Assembly: GCF_018143015.1 (NCBI RefSeq)
Contig: NC_054756.1
Coordinates: forward strand, 19,489,361 to 19,553,360
Length of the DNA stretch: 64,000 nucleotides
Direction of reading: 5' to 3'
Source: Lytechinus variegatus
Lineage: Eukaryota > Echinodermata > Echinoidea > Temnopleuroida > Toxopneustidae
Shown here: piece by piece, positions 32,867 to 44,398 of the stretch
How positions within the stretch are numbered: the first letter of the stretch is position 1
How the letters are laid out: each line of letters starts with the position of its first letter
The notes under the pieces: model-generated
Seen by the model: only the letters and a program-made list of their open reading frames with translations
The model's database searches: none
Told to the model about the DNA's origin: nothing
Translations under genes and position numbers: made by a program

Positions 32867-34271
32867 CATATGAATCAATTACTGTGTTGATTATTGGTTT
32901 AATGCGAGATTTTTTATTCTTAATAAATTTCAAGTAGTTTTGGTTTTGCATTTGTGCAAAGTTGGCCATCCATAAGAGGATGATTTTTCTTTAGAAAAAA
33001 AGAGGCTTAAAGTTGCTGACCTGTAAATAATATTTATATTATGACAAAGTTATACTTAGGAGCAAAATCAGAATGAATATTTTAGATAATTAATTAGCCT
33101 ACTTGTATATGAATATATGAATACAAGGGTATTGACACTATATTTCTGAGGTCAGCACTCGGCAATCTAATAGAATTTGCTATTAGCTAGTACGTATTCG
33201 TATTCATCTAACTGGCATTCCAAAAATTTGAGGTAAACATAAATTTGATCCTCGTCTTGAAGTTTTGCTGATAGTGTCAGTGTTTATCATCCTCTTCTTT
33301 ATCATGTACATGGTCATTGTAGTTCGGTCGTATGAAAAGAAAGAGTCTCGGTAGCCGCTTTAATCAGCATTGGGGTGTAGTTCGCCCCGCCCCCCGTTTT
33401 GAATGTTAAGATCCATGTCTGTGTCTATCATGTCTGTGTTATTTAGTTTATCATCAACCATGATCTTAATATGGTAACTGTCTTAGAAATCATGCTCTTG
33501 ATTTATTGATCTGTTTGTCAGATAATGTAACATGTACAAATGTGATATAAAGTATCAAAATACGTAGAGAAAGGAAAACCTGTGAAAGCCGAGCTATCTT
33601 ATTTCCTGGGGTTTTTACCTGCTAAAGTGCACTTAATGAAACAAATAACAGATACATGTAATAAACACATACAAACTACGTCAAAGTAGTACTGACCACA
33701 AATCGTGAAAATTATGGTACATGAAAATACAAAATAATAAATTTGAAATCAAAACTTTCACATAATCTACAGAATATGATGAAAAAAGTAAAAGAATATG
33801 TTGGTTATATAGATAATTTCTTTATAGTTAATGAAATTAATAATTTCCTTCTGTTAATACAACACCTGGGTAAAATTGTGCAGTGTATTCTTCATCGCCG
33901 TATGTTTGGAAGTTTGCTAAGCCGCCCCCCCCCTTACCCCCCCACATACACACCTACACACACACACACACACAATGCAACCAGACATCTCCCACAAACT
34001 TACGTATTTTGCCTATTAGTAAGCAGCATCCCGTGAGCATGAAACAATTATTGTTGTCATCTTAGCTCCCTCGTATTTTTACATTTTCTTCACCATAATT
34101 GTACAAAATAGTATCACAAGGAGGAGTAGATCATTATAAACAATGCATGTGATATAGACTAAAATGTAACACGTGTCTCTTAAACATTCAATTCAAATCA
34201 ACGCAGTCTTTCTTACCTGTCGATAAAATTTCCAACATAATCAGAAGAGACACAAAATAATGTCCTTCCAT
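28885..34271 (-). CDS. Small type I membrane protein: signal peptide, one sushi domain, TM, tyrosine tail
   Basis: Four exons join in phase: 34217-34271, 30537-30728, 29686-29773 and 28885-29224, giving 224 residues with a stop at 28885-28887. Residues 1-18 are a hydrophobic signal sequence. A single sushi domain follows with Cys 24, 52, 67, 80 and Trp 73, and one N-glycosylation sequon (NGT at 36). About 23 hydrophobic residues (84-106) then end in FRRKRRQ, a stop-transfer sequence. The ~115-residue cytoplasmic tail has proline-rich and acidic parts and tyrosines in EYPPE, LYDSI and EYTNH. All donors are GT and acceptors AG. The complete gene is much smaller than vertebrate sushi regulators. 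A receptor or adhesion role is inferred from topology; no ortholog name is claimed. Confidence 0.85.
29686..29773 (-). CDS. Transmembrane exon of the sushi-TM gene
   Basis: The 88-bp exon, phase 1 in and phase 2 out, encodes NTLSLIISIIVAVITLF and further Val/Ile residues, ending CIFRRK. The acceptor is TATATCTTTCAG and the donor GTAAGT. Confidence 0.85.
30175..30360. repeat. Low-complexity (AAT/GAT)-rich tract
   Basis: Runs of AAT, AAG, GAT and ATC triplets in the intron between the sushi and TM exons. Confidence 0.85.
30537..30728 (-). CDS. Sushi-domain exon of the sushi-TM gene
   Basis: The 192-bp exon is symmetric phase 1-1 with acceptor TTTTCCCTAG and donor GTGAGT. It encodes one sushi domain: FCDAPSP... 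TLYFTCDTGYS... SACLANGIWNPSDLAC. Confidence 0.88.
31010..31185 (+). mobile_element. tRNA-derived SINE, plus strand
   Basis: The B box CGAGGTTCGATTCTCGGC at about 31073 is followed by a tail (GACCAAGGCATATATGTCTA ... CTTATCTTGCATC) that matches the tail of the SINE at 36777-36945. The same family is therefore present twice. Confidence 0.65.
31730..32332. mobile_element. TTAA-flanked MITE, family 1, second copy
   Basis: Between TTAA at 31726-31729 and 32333-32336. It matches 4073-4676 along its length in the same orientation (AATGTTGATTTGAATCAATA ... TGGGGTGGACTTGTCC). It lies in the first intron of the sushi-TM gene. Confidence 0.88.
32396..32466 (-). repeat. tRNA-Glu-like SINE head or tRNA pseudogene
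   Basis: On the minus strand: GTCTCTGTGGTTTAGTGGTT (acceptor start plus A box) ... CTGATTCAATTCCCGGCAGA (B box, closing acceptor strand). The acceptor arms pair, and the loop holds TTC, but the anticodon stem is mispaired, so a functional tRNA is doubtful. Confidence 0.55.
32824..32864. repeat. (TA)n microsatellite
   Basis: About 20 uninterrupted TA units in the intron. Confidence 0.95.
34217..34271 (-). CDS. Signal-peptide exon of the sushi-TM gene
   Basis: ATG is the complement of 34269-34271. Eighteen codons (MEGHYFVSLLIMLEILST) and one base precede a GTAAGA donor, phase 1. The short hydrophobic run fits a signal peptide with cleavage probably near VDA, encoded by the next exon. Confidence 0.8.
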
Positions 34272-34279
34272 TTTGACAT

Positions 34280-36165
34280 CGAATGTTCCAGTACTATCCA
34301 GTATTGTAGTTTAATAACAATCCATTGTTATTGTCAAACTCGGTGATCGAAGATTTTGGTTGTTGTTCTCAAGGAGGCATATTCGAGTTTCTTTCAGAGT
34401 TCATTCAAAATGTTCATTTCACAATGCATTTGTCAATACATTCTAACGTGGTGATCTTCTCTGAAGTCAAAAGCCAACACCCTAAACATACTAAAAATAT
34501 ATTTTTGAGACACGTACTTTATGAACTATTTGGCCTTCATCTTCGAACTCGGAATTGAATTGATTCATGCACCCCGTTGTATAAAAGATCACCAAACCTT
34601 ATCCTGCTCCAGACAATACATTTTCCACTGAAAGAATATTTATTTGTGATGGCAGAACTGAATAGAACTTTTTTTTCTCTTGGCCTATGGCAAATACCTT
34701 ACCCAGTTTGAAGCAAATATTTGGCTTTGTTACTTGAATAGACAATTCCGCCCTCGACTATCTAATTTTACAGTAGACTTACAGTAGACTAACGGGGTTT
34801 ATTGCTTAATAATGTGTGGAAAAAAACAAGGAAAAAGTATGATACTGTACATTTATTCAATATGGAAGCATTAGATATTATACAGAAGTTATGAAAATAT
34901 ATACATGTATATGTTATGTTGACAGCCAGGTGATCAGGCTAAACAATTTTAAATGAAATTAAATATCAAACCAAGGGTGACTTTACGTTCATTTTCATTG
35001 TGATAAAATATGTAGAGGAATGCAGTTTAACATCATTGTCAAAACTTTAACCGCATGCCATATTGTCACATCCGGTTTTATCAATTTATGGGGTGTTAGG
35101 AGACATTCCTAAGATTCCAAAAAATTTAGCACAAATTGATTACAAAATTGTGGTAACAACATTGATATTGTATCTAGGCTTTACAACCAATATCATGAAT
35201 ATTGATTTCAATTTGTGCTTAACCCATTAAGGCAAACATCTACAATGTTCACCAAAAAATAATTAGTGTTCATGTTGTGCTCATTCAGTCATTAAGTCAT
35301 GGATGTTGTTAATTTTTTGGGGGAAAACCCGTTTCCTAGCTACATCCAACGTCTGGTTTAAAGTTGAATAATATGTTACATGTATATTGGAAGATTCTGT
35401 AGGGTTATTTGGGGGACTTTCTTTAGTTGTGTTTATATTTACATTTAATCTTGCATCAAATGAATGGAAATACTTTATGTAATGTTGATAACAATTCAAT
35501 TGAGATGAATCTATGTATTGTTGTACAACAAAATGCTATGTGTTGTTTAGAAATGATTACTTTTCATATTGGTCCTAGTACTCAAATATAGGCATACACA
35601 TTTTTGTCCGCACATTAGATATTTAAGTCTTTTGCGATATCCTGTTGTCTTGCATGCAAAAATATAAGAATTTGAAAAAAGACGCAGAGTGTGACTATAT
35701 CACGTTTTGACAAGTTTTATCCCATTTTGATGGATTTTTCCTGTTTGTGCTGCTCGATTAAGCCATGAATGTAAACTTAACATGACGTTCGACTTCAAAC
35801 TTATCATTTAGACTAAATCTCATTATCCTAATATTCTTACACAATGATCCATGTAATGGGGATATTTTAAGGGGTGTGCACATTAATCATTCACTGGGTC
35901 TACACCATTTTCTCATGTTTAAGTCCACTGCAAAGTTGTGTATACATTTTACTTAAGGCATATACATGTTCCAGTATATGTACCACGAGTATTCTAAAGT
36001 AGATAAAAAAACTGTTTGTAACTAAATGATCGTCGGTTTCTCATTATCTGAGCTAATAGATAACAAGGACAGAATATGCATTTTTCAACATAATTCATAT
36101 CAATATCACAAATCAACATTAAAATAGATATCGGAATAATCGTAATCCTTACAAACATAATTATT
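34280..36165. other. Intergenic AT-rich stretch upstream of the sushi-TM gene
   Basis: Would hold the promoter of the minus-strand gene. No exon, RNA gene or mobile-element end is recognised; no clear TATA box in the right orientation. Confidence 0.55.
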
Positions 36166-36167
36166 AT

Positions 36168-36450
36168 GGAGTCAGAGGAATATCCTTGGAGTGGTTCAGG
36201 AACTACCTAGACAATAGAAAACAATTTGTCTCTATCGAAAATACTAATTCCATAACGAAAATTGTTAACTCTGGTGTTCCGCAGGACTCTATTTGTGTCC
36301 CCTACTTTTCCTTATATATATTAATGATTTTGCAAGTCTTCCCATACTTCATCTTTTATTTTGTTTGCTGACGACTCCAATATTTTTTTCTCCCACTAAG
36401 GTTCCACGTCATCATTAATAATGAACTTGAACCGGTTTCAGAAAGGATTG
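36168..36450 (+). mobile_element. LINE reverse-transcriptase fragment
   Basis: The open stretch from 36186 reads EWFRNYLDNRKQFVSIEN ... VNSGVPQDS, matching the YLxxRxQxV...GVPQGS block of jockey/L2/CR1-type reverse transcriptases, with G changed to D after GVPQ. FADDS follows at 36364-36378 in another frame, so at least one frameshift is present. Only about 280 bp survive, ending in an (ATT)n tract (about 36450-36535). Confidence 0.78.
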
Positions 36451-36776
36451 TTATTATTTTTATTATTATTATTTACTATTATCATTGTTGTTATCATTAT
36501 TAGTATTATTATCATTATTATTATTATTATTGTGATAAAGTCTTGCTTTTTGGCATCAGCGACGTACACTGTTCATCCAGATGGCCATGCTCATTGAAGC
36601 ACATAAAAAAGGAAAGGACAACAAAATAAGAACGATACAAAAAGAATAAAGAAAAATAAAAAAGAAAAAGGGGAGGAAGCTGCTTAAGTAGAGACGTTGG
36701 AAATCTGCGGTTTATATTTGTGGAGAAGAGTTTTCTTTAACTCATTACTGAAACTTAAACATGTAAAATTTGTTGG

Positions 36777-36945
36777 TGGAGGTGCCGTGGCCGAGTGGTC
36801 CAAGGCGCCTGGCTATACATGAAAAAGTCCGGGGTTCGATTCCCGGCCGCGGCAGATATGCATGTGAGCAAGGCATTTTATCTACATTGCTCTTTTATCC
36901 TGCTTTAAAATAAATGGAAATGCTATATGCATTATTGGTAACTAG
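36777..36945 (+). mobile_element. tRNA-derived SINE (Leu/Ser-like head), plus strand
   Basis: The head GTGCCGTGGCCGAGTGGTCC (A box) and CCGGGGTTCGATTCCCGGCC (B box) closes with CGCGGCA, complementary to the 5' TGCCGTG, so acceptor and T arms are intact. The anticodon region (GGCTATACATGAAAAAG) does not fold. The tail ATGTGAGCAAGGCATTTTAT ... ATGCATTATTGG matches the SINE at 31010-31185. Hence a SINE, not a tRNA gene. Confidence 0.82.
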
Positions 36946-37399
36946 GTGTGCACTTGTTTAAACAAAAATTGTTGGTTTATTGCGCACTGATTCAAAAAGA
37001 GAGTTCCGGACTTTTGTACCGGTAAAAATAAATGTTTTATTCAGAAGGACGGCTCTTGCCCTTGGTGGGTTAAATAGTCCGGCGGACCTTGTTATATAAT
37101 GATGAATATTGACATTTTTAATGAACATGATGGAATAAAAAATATTTGGTAGTTCATTTCTATCCAAAGTATACATAAACTTTCCAAGATTATGACTATA
37201 TAAATCACCGATTATGATTGTAGAAACGTGCATCAGTGTGTGAACGAAAATCTGTATGACAAATAATGCGCATAGCCTTTTTCTGCAAAAGTAGAATTCT
37301 GTTGTAGTCAGTATAAATTATCCCTTGCTATTAATGGATTTTAAAGACGGCTTGACGATTTAAAATGATTTATTAGCGGGCTAGCAAAATACACATTTT

Positions 37400-38773
37400 A
37401 GTTTGTTTTGATTTTGAAAGGGGGCGTGGTTGCCCGAGAAAGGGCTCGTGACCCGACCCGTAAAGGGCGGGGCAGCGCTTTTTGCGCCCGCGCCAAAGAA
37501 TTTGGGCACAATGCCAGACATTTGCCGCGGTTGAGCTATGCGCGGATAAAAGTGCGGGAATGCTTCATTTTCGTTTTGGCTTTCAATGAAGAGAGATGAC
37601 GGTGCATGTGTAAAGCGTGCTTACAAAATTTTTGAAAATTTTCTTTCGGCACTGGCAACTAGCCTAGGTGGCAGATATTTCGACATTTGTCTAGCTACCT
37701 ATACCGGATATCTACACAAAGGATTCATACTTTTATTGGATTATACAGACGCTGATTTCAGTTTTTTACTGTCTTCAGACTTCAGCCTCAGGAATTGTTG
37801 CCGTAGAACTAAGACTAAGTTAGCTGTGCCGATTTGTGGACCTAAAAGATTCAGTTTGCAACTTCAGGATTGAATTTTTTCTTGGCGGTTCGCTTGATTG
37901 AACTTTGGAGGTGATTGCATCCAGGATTCATTGGACTTGGGCTGAGTGACGGAGCTTCGAGTCTAACTCTAGTTTCGCGAGTTGATCATGCCAAAGGTTA
38001 AGGCCAAGAAAATAACGACCGCAGGTGCGAGGAAGGGAGATGACACACCGAAGAGGAGGCCGGGTCGGCCGAGAGGTCCACGGGCGACGTCAACCCCCGC
38101 AAGTGTGGATCTGGGGCTGGGAGGCGGCAACAACGGGCCAGGAAGGAGCGGTGAGTTAAATCCCTCTCAGTCTCAAGTTGTCGATGTGATGAAAAAAGTG
38201 GTAGGCCTAGGTCTAAAGTTGGTGATAAAATGGCAGAGCTAGATCTAGATCTAGTGGGGCGGGAAGGCCAGGCGCCCGTGGGCAGATCTATTGCTTGGCA
38301 TGAGATAGTAGCTCAGGAGTCGGATACCGGTAGCTCGGGGCAGGCTCAGCCAGCAGTTTCAGTGCCGGCGCGGTCGGCAGGGGTAGCCGAAGATCTAGGC
38401 CTAGATCTAGTGGAGGTCGGTGTTGAGAGATCTGAGCCCCAGGCGCCTAGGCTTTCTGCCGTGTTGGGGGCACCGGAACCATTTATTAGCGCATGCGACC
38501 CACTAGGTGTGGAAGTGGCTATCTCACTGAAGGAAAAAATTTGGGCAAGTGAATATATAGATTTGGGAGTGCTCCTTAAGCATAATAATGCACGTGATGA
38601 GTTTGGGGCCTTGAGTGTAGGTGACACCACTTTGAGTTTGTGTCAATCGGGATCTGGTCTTGGTTTGCAACTTCAACCTCAATCAAAGGCTCAGGAAATC
38701 ATGTCGGTAGAGCAGTGGGACTTCGGTGTTTCTAGTAATTGCCTCAATTTACGCTGAGAAGCACATTGAAAGG
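37400..38773 (+). mobile_element. Fossil retroelement, Gag-like region (tentatively DIRS/LTR-type)
   Basis: A GC-richer block unlike its surroundings. It has an untranslated-looking leader, then a basic AT-hook-like N-terminus (RRPGRPRG, about 38060) and a stretch containing SLKEKIWASEYIDL (about 38528). That phrase resembles the Gag-like proteins of invertebrate tyrosine-recombinase and LTR retroelements. The copy is broken, with a few breaks, and runs into the assembly gap, so its 3' half is not visible. Family assignment is from remembered motif style and is tentative. No terminal repeats can be identified. Confidence 0.5.
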
Positions 38774-39273
38774 NNNNNNNNNNNNNNNNNNNNNNNNNNN
38801 NNNNNNNNNNNNNNNNNNNNNNNNNNNNNNNNNNNNNNNNNNNNNNNNNNNNNNNNNNNNNNNNNNNNNNNNNNNNNNNNNNNNNNNNNNNNNNNNNNNN
38901 NNNNNNNNNNNNNNNNNNNNNNNNNNNNNNNNNNNNNNNNNNNNNNNNNNNNNNNNNNNNNNNNNNNNNNNNNNNNNNNNNNNNNNNNNNNNNNNNNNNN
39001 NNNNNNNNNNNNNNNNNNNNNNNNNNNNNNNNNNNNNNNNNNNNNNNNNNNNNNNNNNNNNNNNNNNNNNNNNNNNNNNNNNNNNNNNNNNNNNNNNNNN
39101 NNNNNNNNNNNNNNNNNNNNNNNNNNNNNNNNNNNNNNNNNNNNNNNNNNNNNNNNNNNNNNNNNNNNNNNNNNNNNNNNNNNNNNNNNNNNNNNNNNNN
39201 NNNNNNNNNNNNNNNNNNNNNNNNNNNNNNNNNNNNNNNNNNNNNNNNNNNNNNNNNNNNNNNNNNNNNNNNN
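38774..39273. other. Assembly gap, 500 N
   Basis: Exactly 500 undetermined bases, a length typical of a fixed-size placeholder, so the true distance is unknown. Confidence 0.99.
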
Positions 39274-39512
39274 CCCTTTTTTTCTTCTCTTTCTTTCTCC
39301 CTTTTTCTCTCTTTTTTTTCTTTCTCCCCCTTTCCTCTCTTTTTTTTTCTTCCTTCCCTCCGCTTCCTCTTTCTTTTTACTTCTCTTTTCCCATTTTCCT
39401 CTCTTATTTTTTCTTTTCTTCTTTTCCTTCCCCTCTTTTCTTTTTTCTGTTCTTTTCTAAATTCCTTCTTTTCCTCTCTCTTTGCTTCTCTTCCTTTCCC
39501 CTCCTCTTCCCT
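39274..39512. repeat. Polypyrimidine (C/T) tract
   Basis: About 240 bp almost wholly C and T on the plus strand directly after the gap; it may have caused the gap. Open frames through it on either strand are compositional. Confidence 0.95.
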
Positions 39513-39599
39513 TCTTATGAGCGGGGGGGGCAAGGCCCCTTTGGCCCTCTTCATGGAGCCCCGCCGGTGCGACGTTCCCGGGGGGGGCAGTAAAAGTAA

Positions 39600-39850
39600 A
39601 ATGTAATATTGTAACATGCGTGAACAAAATGTTTCCAAAGCCCTAAACGAGTTTTTCTCTCTGTGCAAAATGCCCCTAAACACGTTTTTTCGCTGGCTGC
39701 ATTTACACATTTTGAATCCCAAATAAGTTGTTGCCAAAATATGACCCCTTAAACAAGTTTTCTCGTTTCCCAGGACCGTTCCCAGGGGCCTGGTTGCACC
39801 CGGAATAACCATAACCCAAAGCCTCACCGGGCCAAAGCATTATGTCCGGG
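39600..39850. repeat. Short degenerate direct repeats
   Basis: CCCTAAACGAGTTTTTCTC, CCCCTAAACACGTTTTTTCG and CCTTAAACAAGTTTTCTCG recur at ~40-80 bp spacing. A minus-strand open stretch 39703-39993 begins with a hydrophobic run but is largely made of this repeat. Confidence 0.65.
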
Positions 39851-39999
39851 CATCGTGTGCAGTTATATTGAGGGACGTCCATACATGAATGCATGTATAA
39901 ATCGTGTTGCCATACGTACGATTTGTCGATCTGACTCAAGACTGGTAAGCTTACAATAATAATTATGATTGTTATCATGCATGTAATCCTCATTTTATT

Positions 40000-42480
40000 A
40001 TTAAAAAAATAGATATGAAATGAAATACTCGGAAAATTTGCTTTACCAATTGATCATGGGCATGGAATACTGGTAGACGGAATTGAGGTCAAAGAGGCGT
40101 ATAGCACGCCGAGTGGACGTCATATGTTGCGGAAAGACTATACGTTACTGTACAGTGCCCAACATTATGGACCCGACTTGCAATGGTTTCTAAACCATTG
40201 TAGTGATACGACAATATAAGGGAAACAACAATATTATGTGGACATTGCCCCATTCATAATTTGTACGCATGGAGATTTTAGACACTCTTTACACTGCCAA
40301 TGGATCTTAAAATAAATGGACACTCTCAAAGATTAACATTATACGTGCATTTTAATGAGGACATGCAGGTGTTTCGACAATAGCGAACACCGAAGGCGTA
40401 TCATTTACAAGAAATGGTTTTCCTAGTCTTTTTTTTATTGTTGATGTCCTGTTTAGGAATATGTCTTTCCATCAACATGCTCAAAATTTGGAGCAGCAAA
40501 AGTGAGAAGCAGACGATTTTTTTTCATTCCTTGAATACTCACAAATAATGTTATCAATAACAATACTGAAAGGTACACAAACTCTTCTACACGCTATGTC
40601 TCTGTGAAATATTAGCAGAGAACTTGGGGAAATGGGAGTATACATGATCAGAAATCTTACAAAACATTGTCTCTTTCTTAAATAAGGTGTACTTTTTCCC
40701 AAGGGACACACAGAACTACATTTACCAATTGTGATTCAGAAATGCACATTGATTTGTCAGGATTTAATTGCTTTGTTTGTTTCACCTTCGGTAACAACAC
40801 GGACCGCTTCTTTCAACCATAACATAATTCACGGGGGTCTCATAGTAAACATGAAGAGAATGATTATTCAAATAACAATGGCAGTAATAAGGAAATCCGA
40901 TGAATGTCTGTCTCTCTGTCGGTCAATAACTGGACTTCATTCCTTGTTATATCCTGAATTCGTATATGCAGTCGTACATACTTTTGGGTTGTACGAAACA
41001 TGGCAGTGGGGCTGTATTGGCCCTCCTACCCCCCCCCCCCTGAAGTAGGGGATAAACATTAAAAAATAAGACGAAGGGGGAAAAAGGGAGAACTTGGAAC
41101 GGTGGGTAGTGTGATTCTATCGTACCAATTATTTATTTGAAAATGATTATCATCCTTATAACATGTATAAGGTGGTCTTCAGTCCCTCTCACCTTTAGGT
41201 TTATGTCACCCCTGTTCGTATCGCATCACATCGATTATTACGTCATAAATAGGCGACTGACAAGAAAACTTTACAAAGTCTTTACTAAAGGGGGTTAGGA
41301 GGAATTTATTTTGCTATACCTTGATTTGCCAAAAGTTATATTATGTTATTAAAATGAAACTGTACAACTTGGTCGGATCATCAAACGGTTGTTGGGGTTG
41401 GAGTGAGTTAATATCAATTTCATTATATCAATACCATTATATGCTCAGGCACGCGAATCCATGCCAAAATCTGTATTGTGTGTTTCGTTTAATGAGGAAT
41501 GTCATCCGGTTGTGAAGTGATAACCTTTGCGTGAATGGGTCTTTATTCAAACATTATTGTCGGTATTGATTAATAAATTCAGATATAGTTTTTTTTTTAG
41601 TGTTACATAGACCGATTCAATGGTATTTTCCAAATCCTAAGTAAAGTAGGTTGCCCCCCCCCCCCCCATCTTCAACAAGACCTGTTGGTGATAATGCGCC
41701 CTCTTATGTCGATGGAGCCATGGAAGGAATGCTGACATCAAAAAAATACGCCCGGACTCTTGCCATCAAACATCAATATCACCCCTCCCCCAAACACACA
41801 CACCCTCCCATACACATACACTCACACATCAACTATTTTCTTGAAAGCATTATAGAATTAGTTAGCTGTATACGTCGAGGTGACAAGATTTCTGCATTCA
41901 GTAAATCTGTTGGATCAAGCATGAAAGAACAATTTTTGGTATTACGGCAAATTAAAGAAATAACAAAAAGAGTACTCGGTGCGTGCAAGTGCAAGAGGTG
42001 AAGGCTAAAAGCAATGAATAAAGAATCCGTATACAGTCATGTTCACTATTGTGTAACAATCAGACTCGGGGCCGGTGCGTTAATTAGTCATCGTCATCAA
42101 AATTAGTGGTTTTAAGTCTTTGAATCTATAGATATAGCTTTATTTGCCCAATTTTTGTGTAAAACTATAGGGTTGAAAAGATAATAAAAAATGAAATGCA
42201 TTTCAATAAAATAGAAAACCAACCGTAAATAGGTTAGAAATGCTTTTCTATTGTTTCATTACATTATTGTACCTTAAATAACAGAATATACATCATGGAG
42301 AAAAGGTAGAGTTATAGCAAAAAAAAATTATCAACTGACTGGAGCCTCGGAAGAACATACACCCTGCCCCCCCCACACACACACACACACAAACACTCAC
42401 ACCAACACACACACATACCTGCATCCATTTCTCTCTTCCTGTCACTCTCTTCGCTCTTCACCACCCCCCCCCCCCCCACT
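40000..42480. other. Gene-free stretch with poly-C and CA tracts
   Basis: No exon or RNA gene recognised. Poly-C runs at 41028, 41655 and 42463; (CA)n at 42376-42418. Confidence 0.55.
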
Positions 42481-42564
42481 TCAACATGTCTTCTGTGCCT
42501 ATATTATCTCTTTGTTCTTATTTATACCTAAAGAATATACGTTCGACTGACTCACTGCATCCCA

Positions 42565-42827
42565 ATGGCTCCTCAAATTGTTCTTATGACCGGATGTTCA
42601 GCAGGCATCGGTCTGGCGACAGCCAAACGTCTTGCTCTGGACATAGATCAGCGTTACATCGTCATAGCCTCCGTCATCGCCATGTCGGAAAAGGCGAATC
42701 TCGTGGCCGCCGTAGGGGCTCCCTGAATAAAACAATTTTTATCAGGAGTTGGATGTTACAAACGATACCAACATTTCCGACGTAGTTCGTGACGTCATCA
42801 GAGAACACGGCAGGATTGATATATTAA
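42565..42827 (+). pseudogene. SDR copy 1, exon 1 with two 1-bp deletions
   Basis: At 263 bp it is exactly 2 bp shorter than the 265-bp intact paralog exon, and the two missing single bases account for this. Translation from ATG gives MAPQIVLMTGCSAGIGLATA and stops at TGA 42724-42726. The last four bases TTAA are the target duplication of the MITE. Confidence 0.85.
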
Positions 42828-43415
42828 AGGGGAATCCAGCCTTGGCCATAAAATGTTGTGTTGGGAAGAAGAAAAATAAATTAAACAGAATGGCGAAAGT
42901 TTGAAAGAAATCGGACAAGCGATAAGAAAGCTATAGCTGCTTTAAAATTGAGATCACTAATAGTATGTAGATTTCAAATTGGCAACTGGGTAAGTAAATT
43001 ATGACTAGGGGCAAGGACAACTTTCCCATAGGCCATGTACTTTATTATCAGGGATTTGTGGTTTTCTCCTAATTACCTATTCCCCTGGGGCAGCAATCTA
43101 AATATAATCCTGTAGTATATTTTTATGTCCTCATGAAAGAAAAATATAATTTGAAATAAAACTTTTGGGAAAAATGACATTTTAGCCATAATATGTATCG
43201 AGTACATGAAGAGTAGTCCTTGCCTTACATCACTATGACATCCCATATGCGGCCAATTTGAAGTCTCCATGGGTATAGTGATTACCAATATTTACAACTT
43301 TTAAAAATTCATACTTTCTTGTTGTTGTCCAATATTGTTAAAACTTTCACCTATTAACTTGTCTGATTTTTCTTTTTCTTATAAAAACAAGTCTTTGTTT
43401 GGGTTGGATTCCCCT
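42828..43415. mobile_element. TTAA-flanked MITE, family 3, at the SDR exon 1 donor
   Basis: 588 bp between TTAA 42824-42827 and TTAA 43416-43419. Ends AGGGGAATCCAGCC and GGTTGGATTCCCCT are inverted. The intact donor GTAAGT follows the second TTAA at 43420. A second copy in opposite orientation begins at 63816. Confidence 0.9.
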
Positions 43416-43561
43416 TTAAGTAAGTGGCCTAGCTCAACGATACTAAGACCTCATGCCTCGTGCGGTTAATGTCCAAGCGATTTATTACGAGAAGGGAATG
43501 CTAAATTTTATCAAGGCATTCCAGTCAAAAGTAAAGTAGTCGGAAACAACAGCAGCAACGA

Positions 43562-43852
<291 letters not shown>

Positions 43853-44218
43853 GAAATGAGGAGGAGGTATTTCGGCGTCAGCGCTAAGGATTATCTTTTA
43901 TCCCCCCCAAAAAAAAGACAATCCTCCGCGCTGACCCCCACGAGGAGGTGTAGTAGTTGATACTAATAATAGTGATAATATGCGAAGGATTCTCCCCTGT
44001 TTCCATTCCATTTCATCTATTTATTTCAACACCAGACATTTTCAGCAATAGCTGTTGTCCAATAGTTTCCTGCATGTTGACCTGGGAAGAAGAACGTTCA
44101 TATTTCGAGTAATTAGCCAATGCGCCATTTCTCATCCATCTTTACTTTTTGTTAGATTTGATTTAACATTTTGTGCATACCTTATTTGAATTCGTTTCCT
44201 CTTTCTCCCGCTTTACAG

Positions 44219-44398
44219 TTAGTGTTGCTGGAGTCGGATTCGTTGAAATTCCCGAAAGGGTCACGCGGGAGCAGATCGACAAAATTTTCAGCGTTAATAC
44301 TATTGGACCAATAAGGCTAGCTCAGGCGGTCTTGCCTCACATGAAAAAGAGAAAAGCGGGTAGAATTGTCATTGTATCGAGTGACATGTCTAGGCAAG
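44219..44398 (+). CDS. SDR copy 1, exon 2
   Basis: Acceptor CTTTCTCCCGCTTTACAG and donor GTAACA bound a 180-bp phase 1-1 exon. It encodes SVAGVGFVEIP ... FSVNTIGPIRLAQAVLPHM ... GRIVIVSSDMSRQ, the central Rossmann strands of an SDR. Confidence 0.85.

Noticed and set aside
38691-39827. Long open frames spanning 38.7-39.8 kb
   Set aside because: They consist mostly of the 500-N gap plus the polypyrimidine tract and have no coding support.
39703-39993. Possible secreted small protein on the minus strand
   Set aside because: The first ~20 residues are hydrophobic, but the rest is made of short DNA repeats and no splice or domain evidence supports it.
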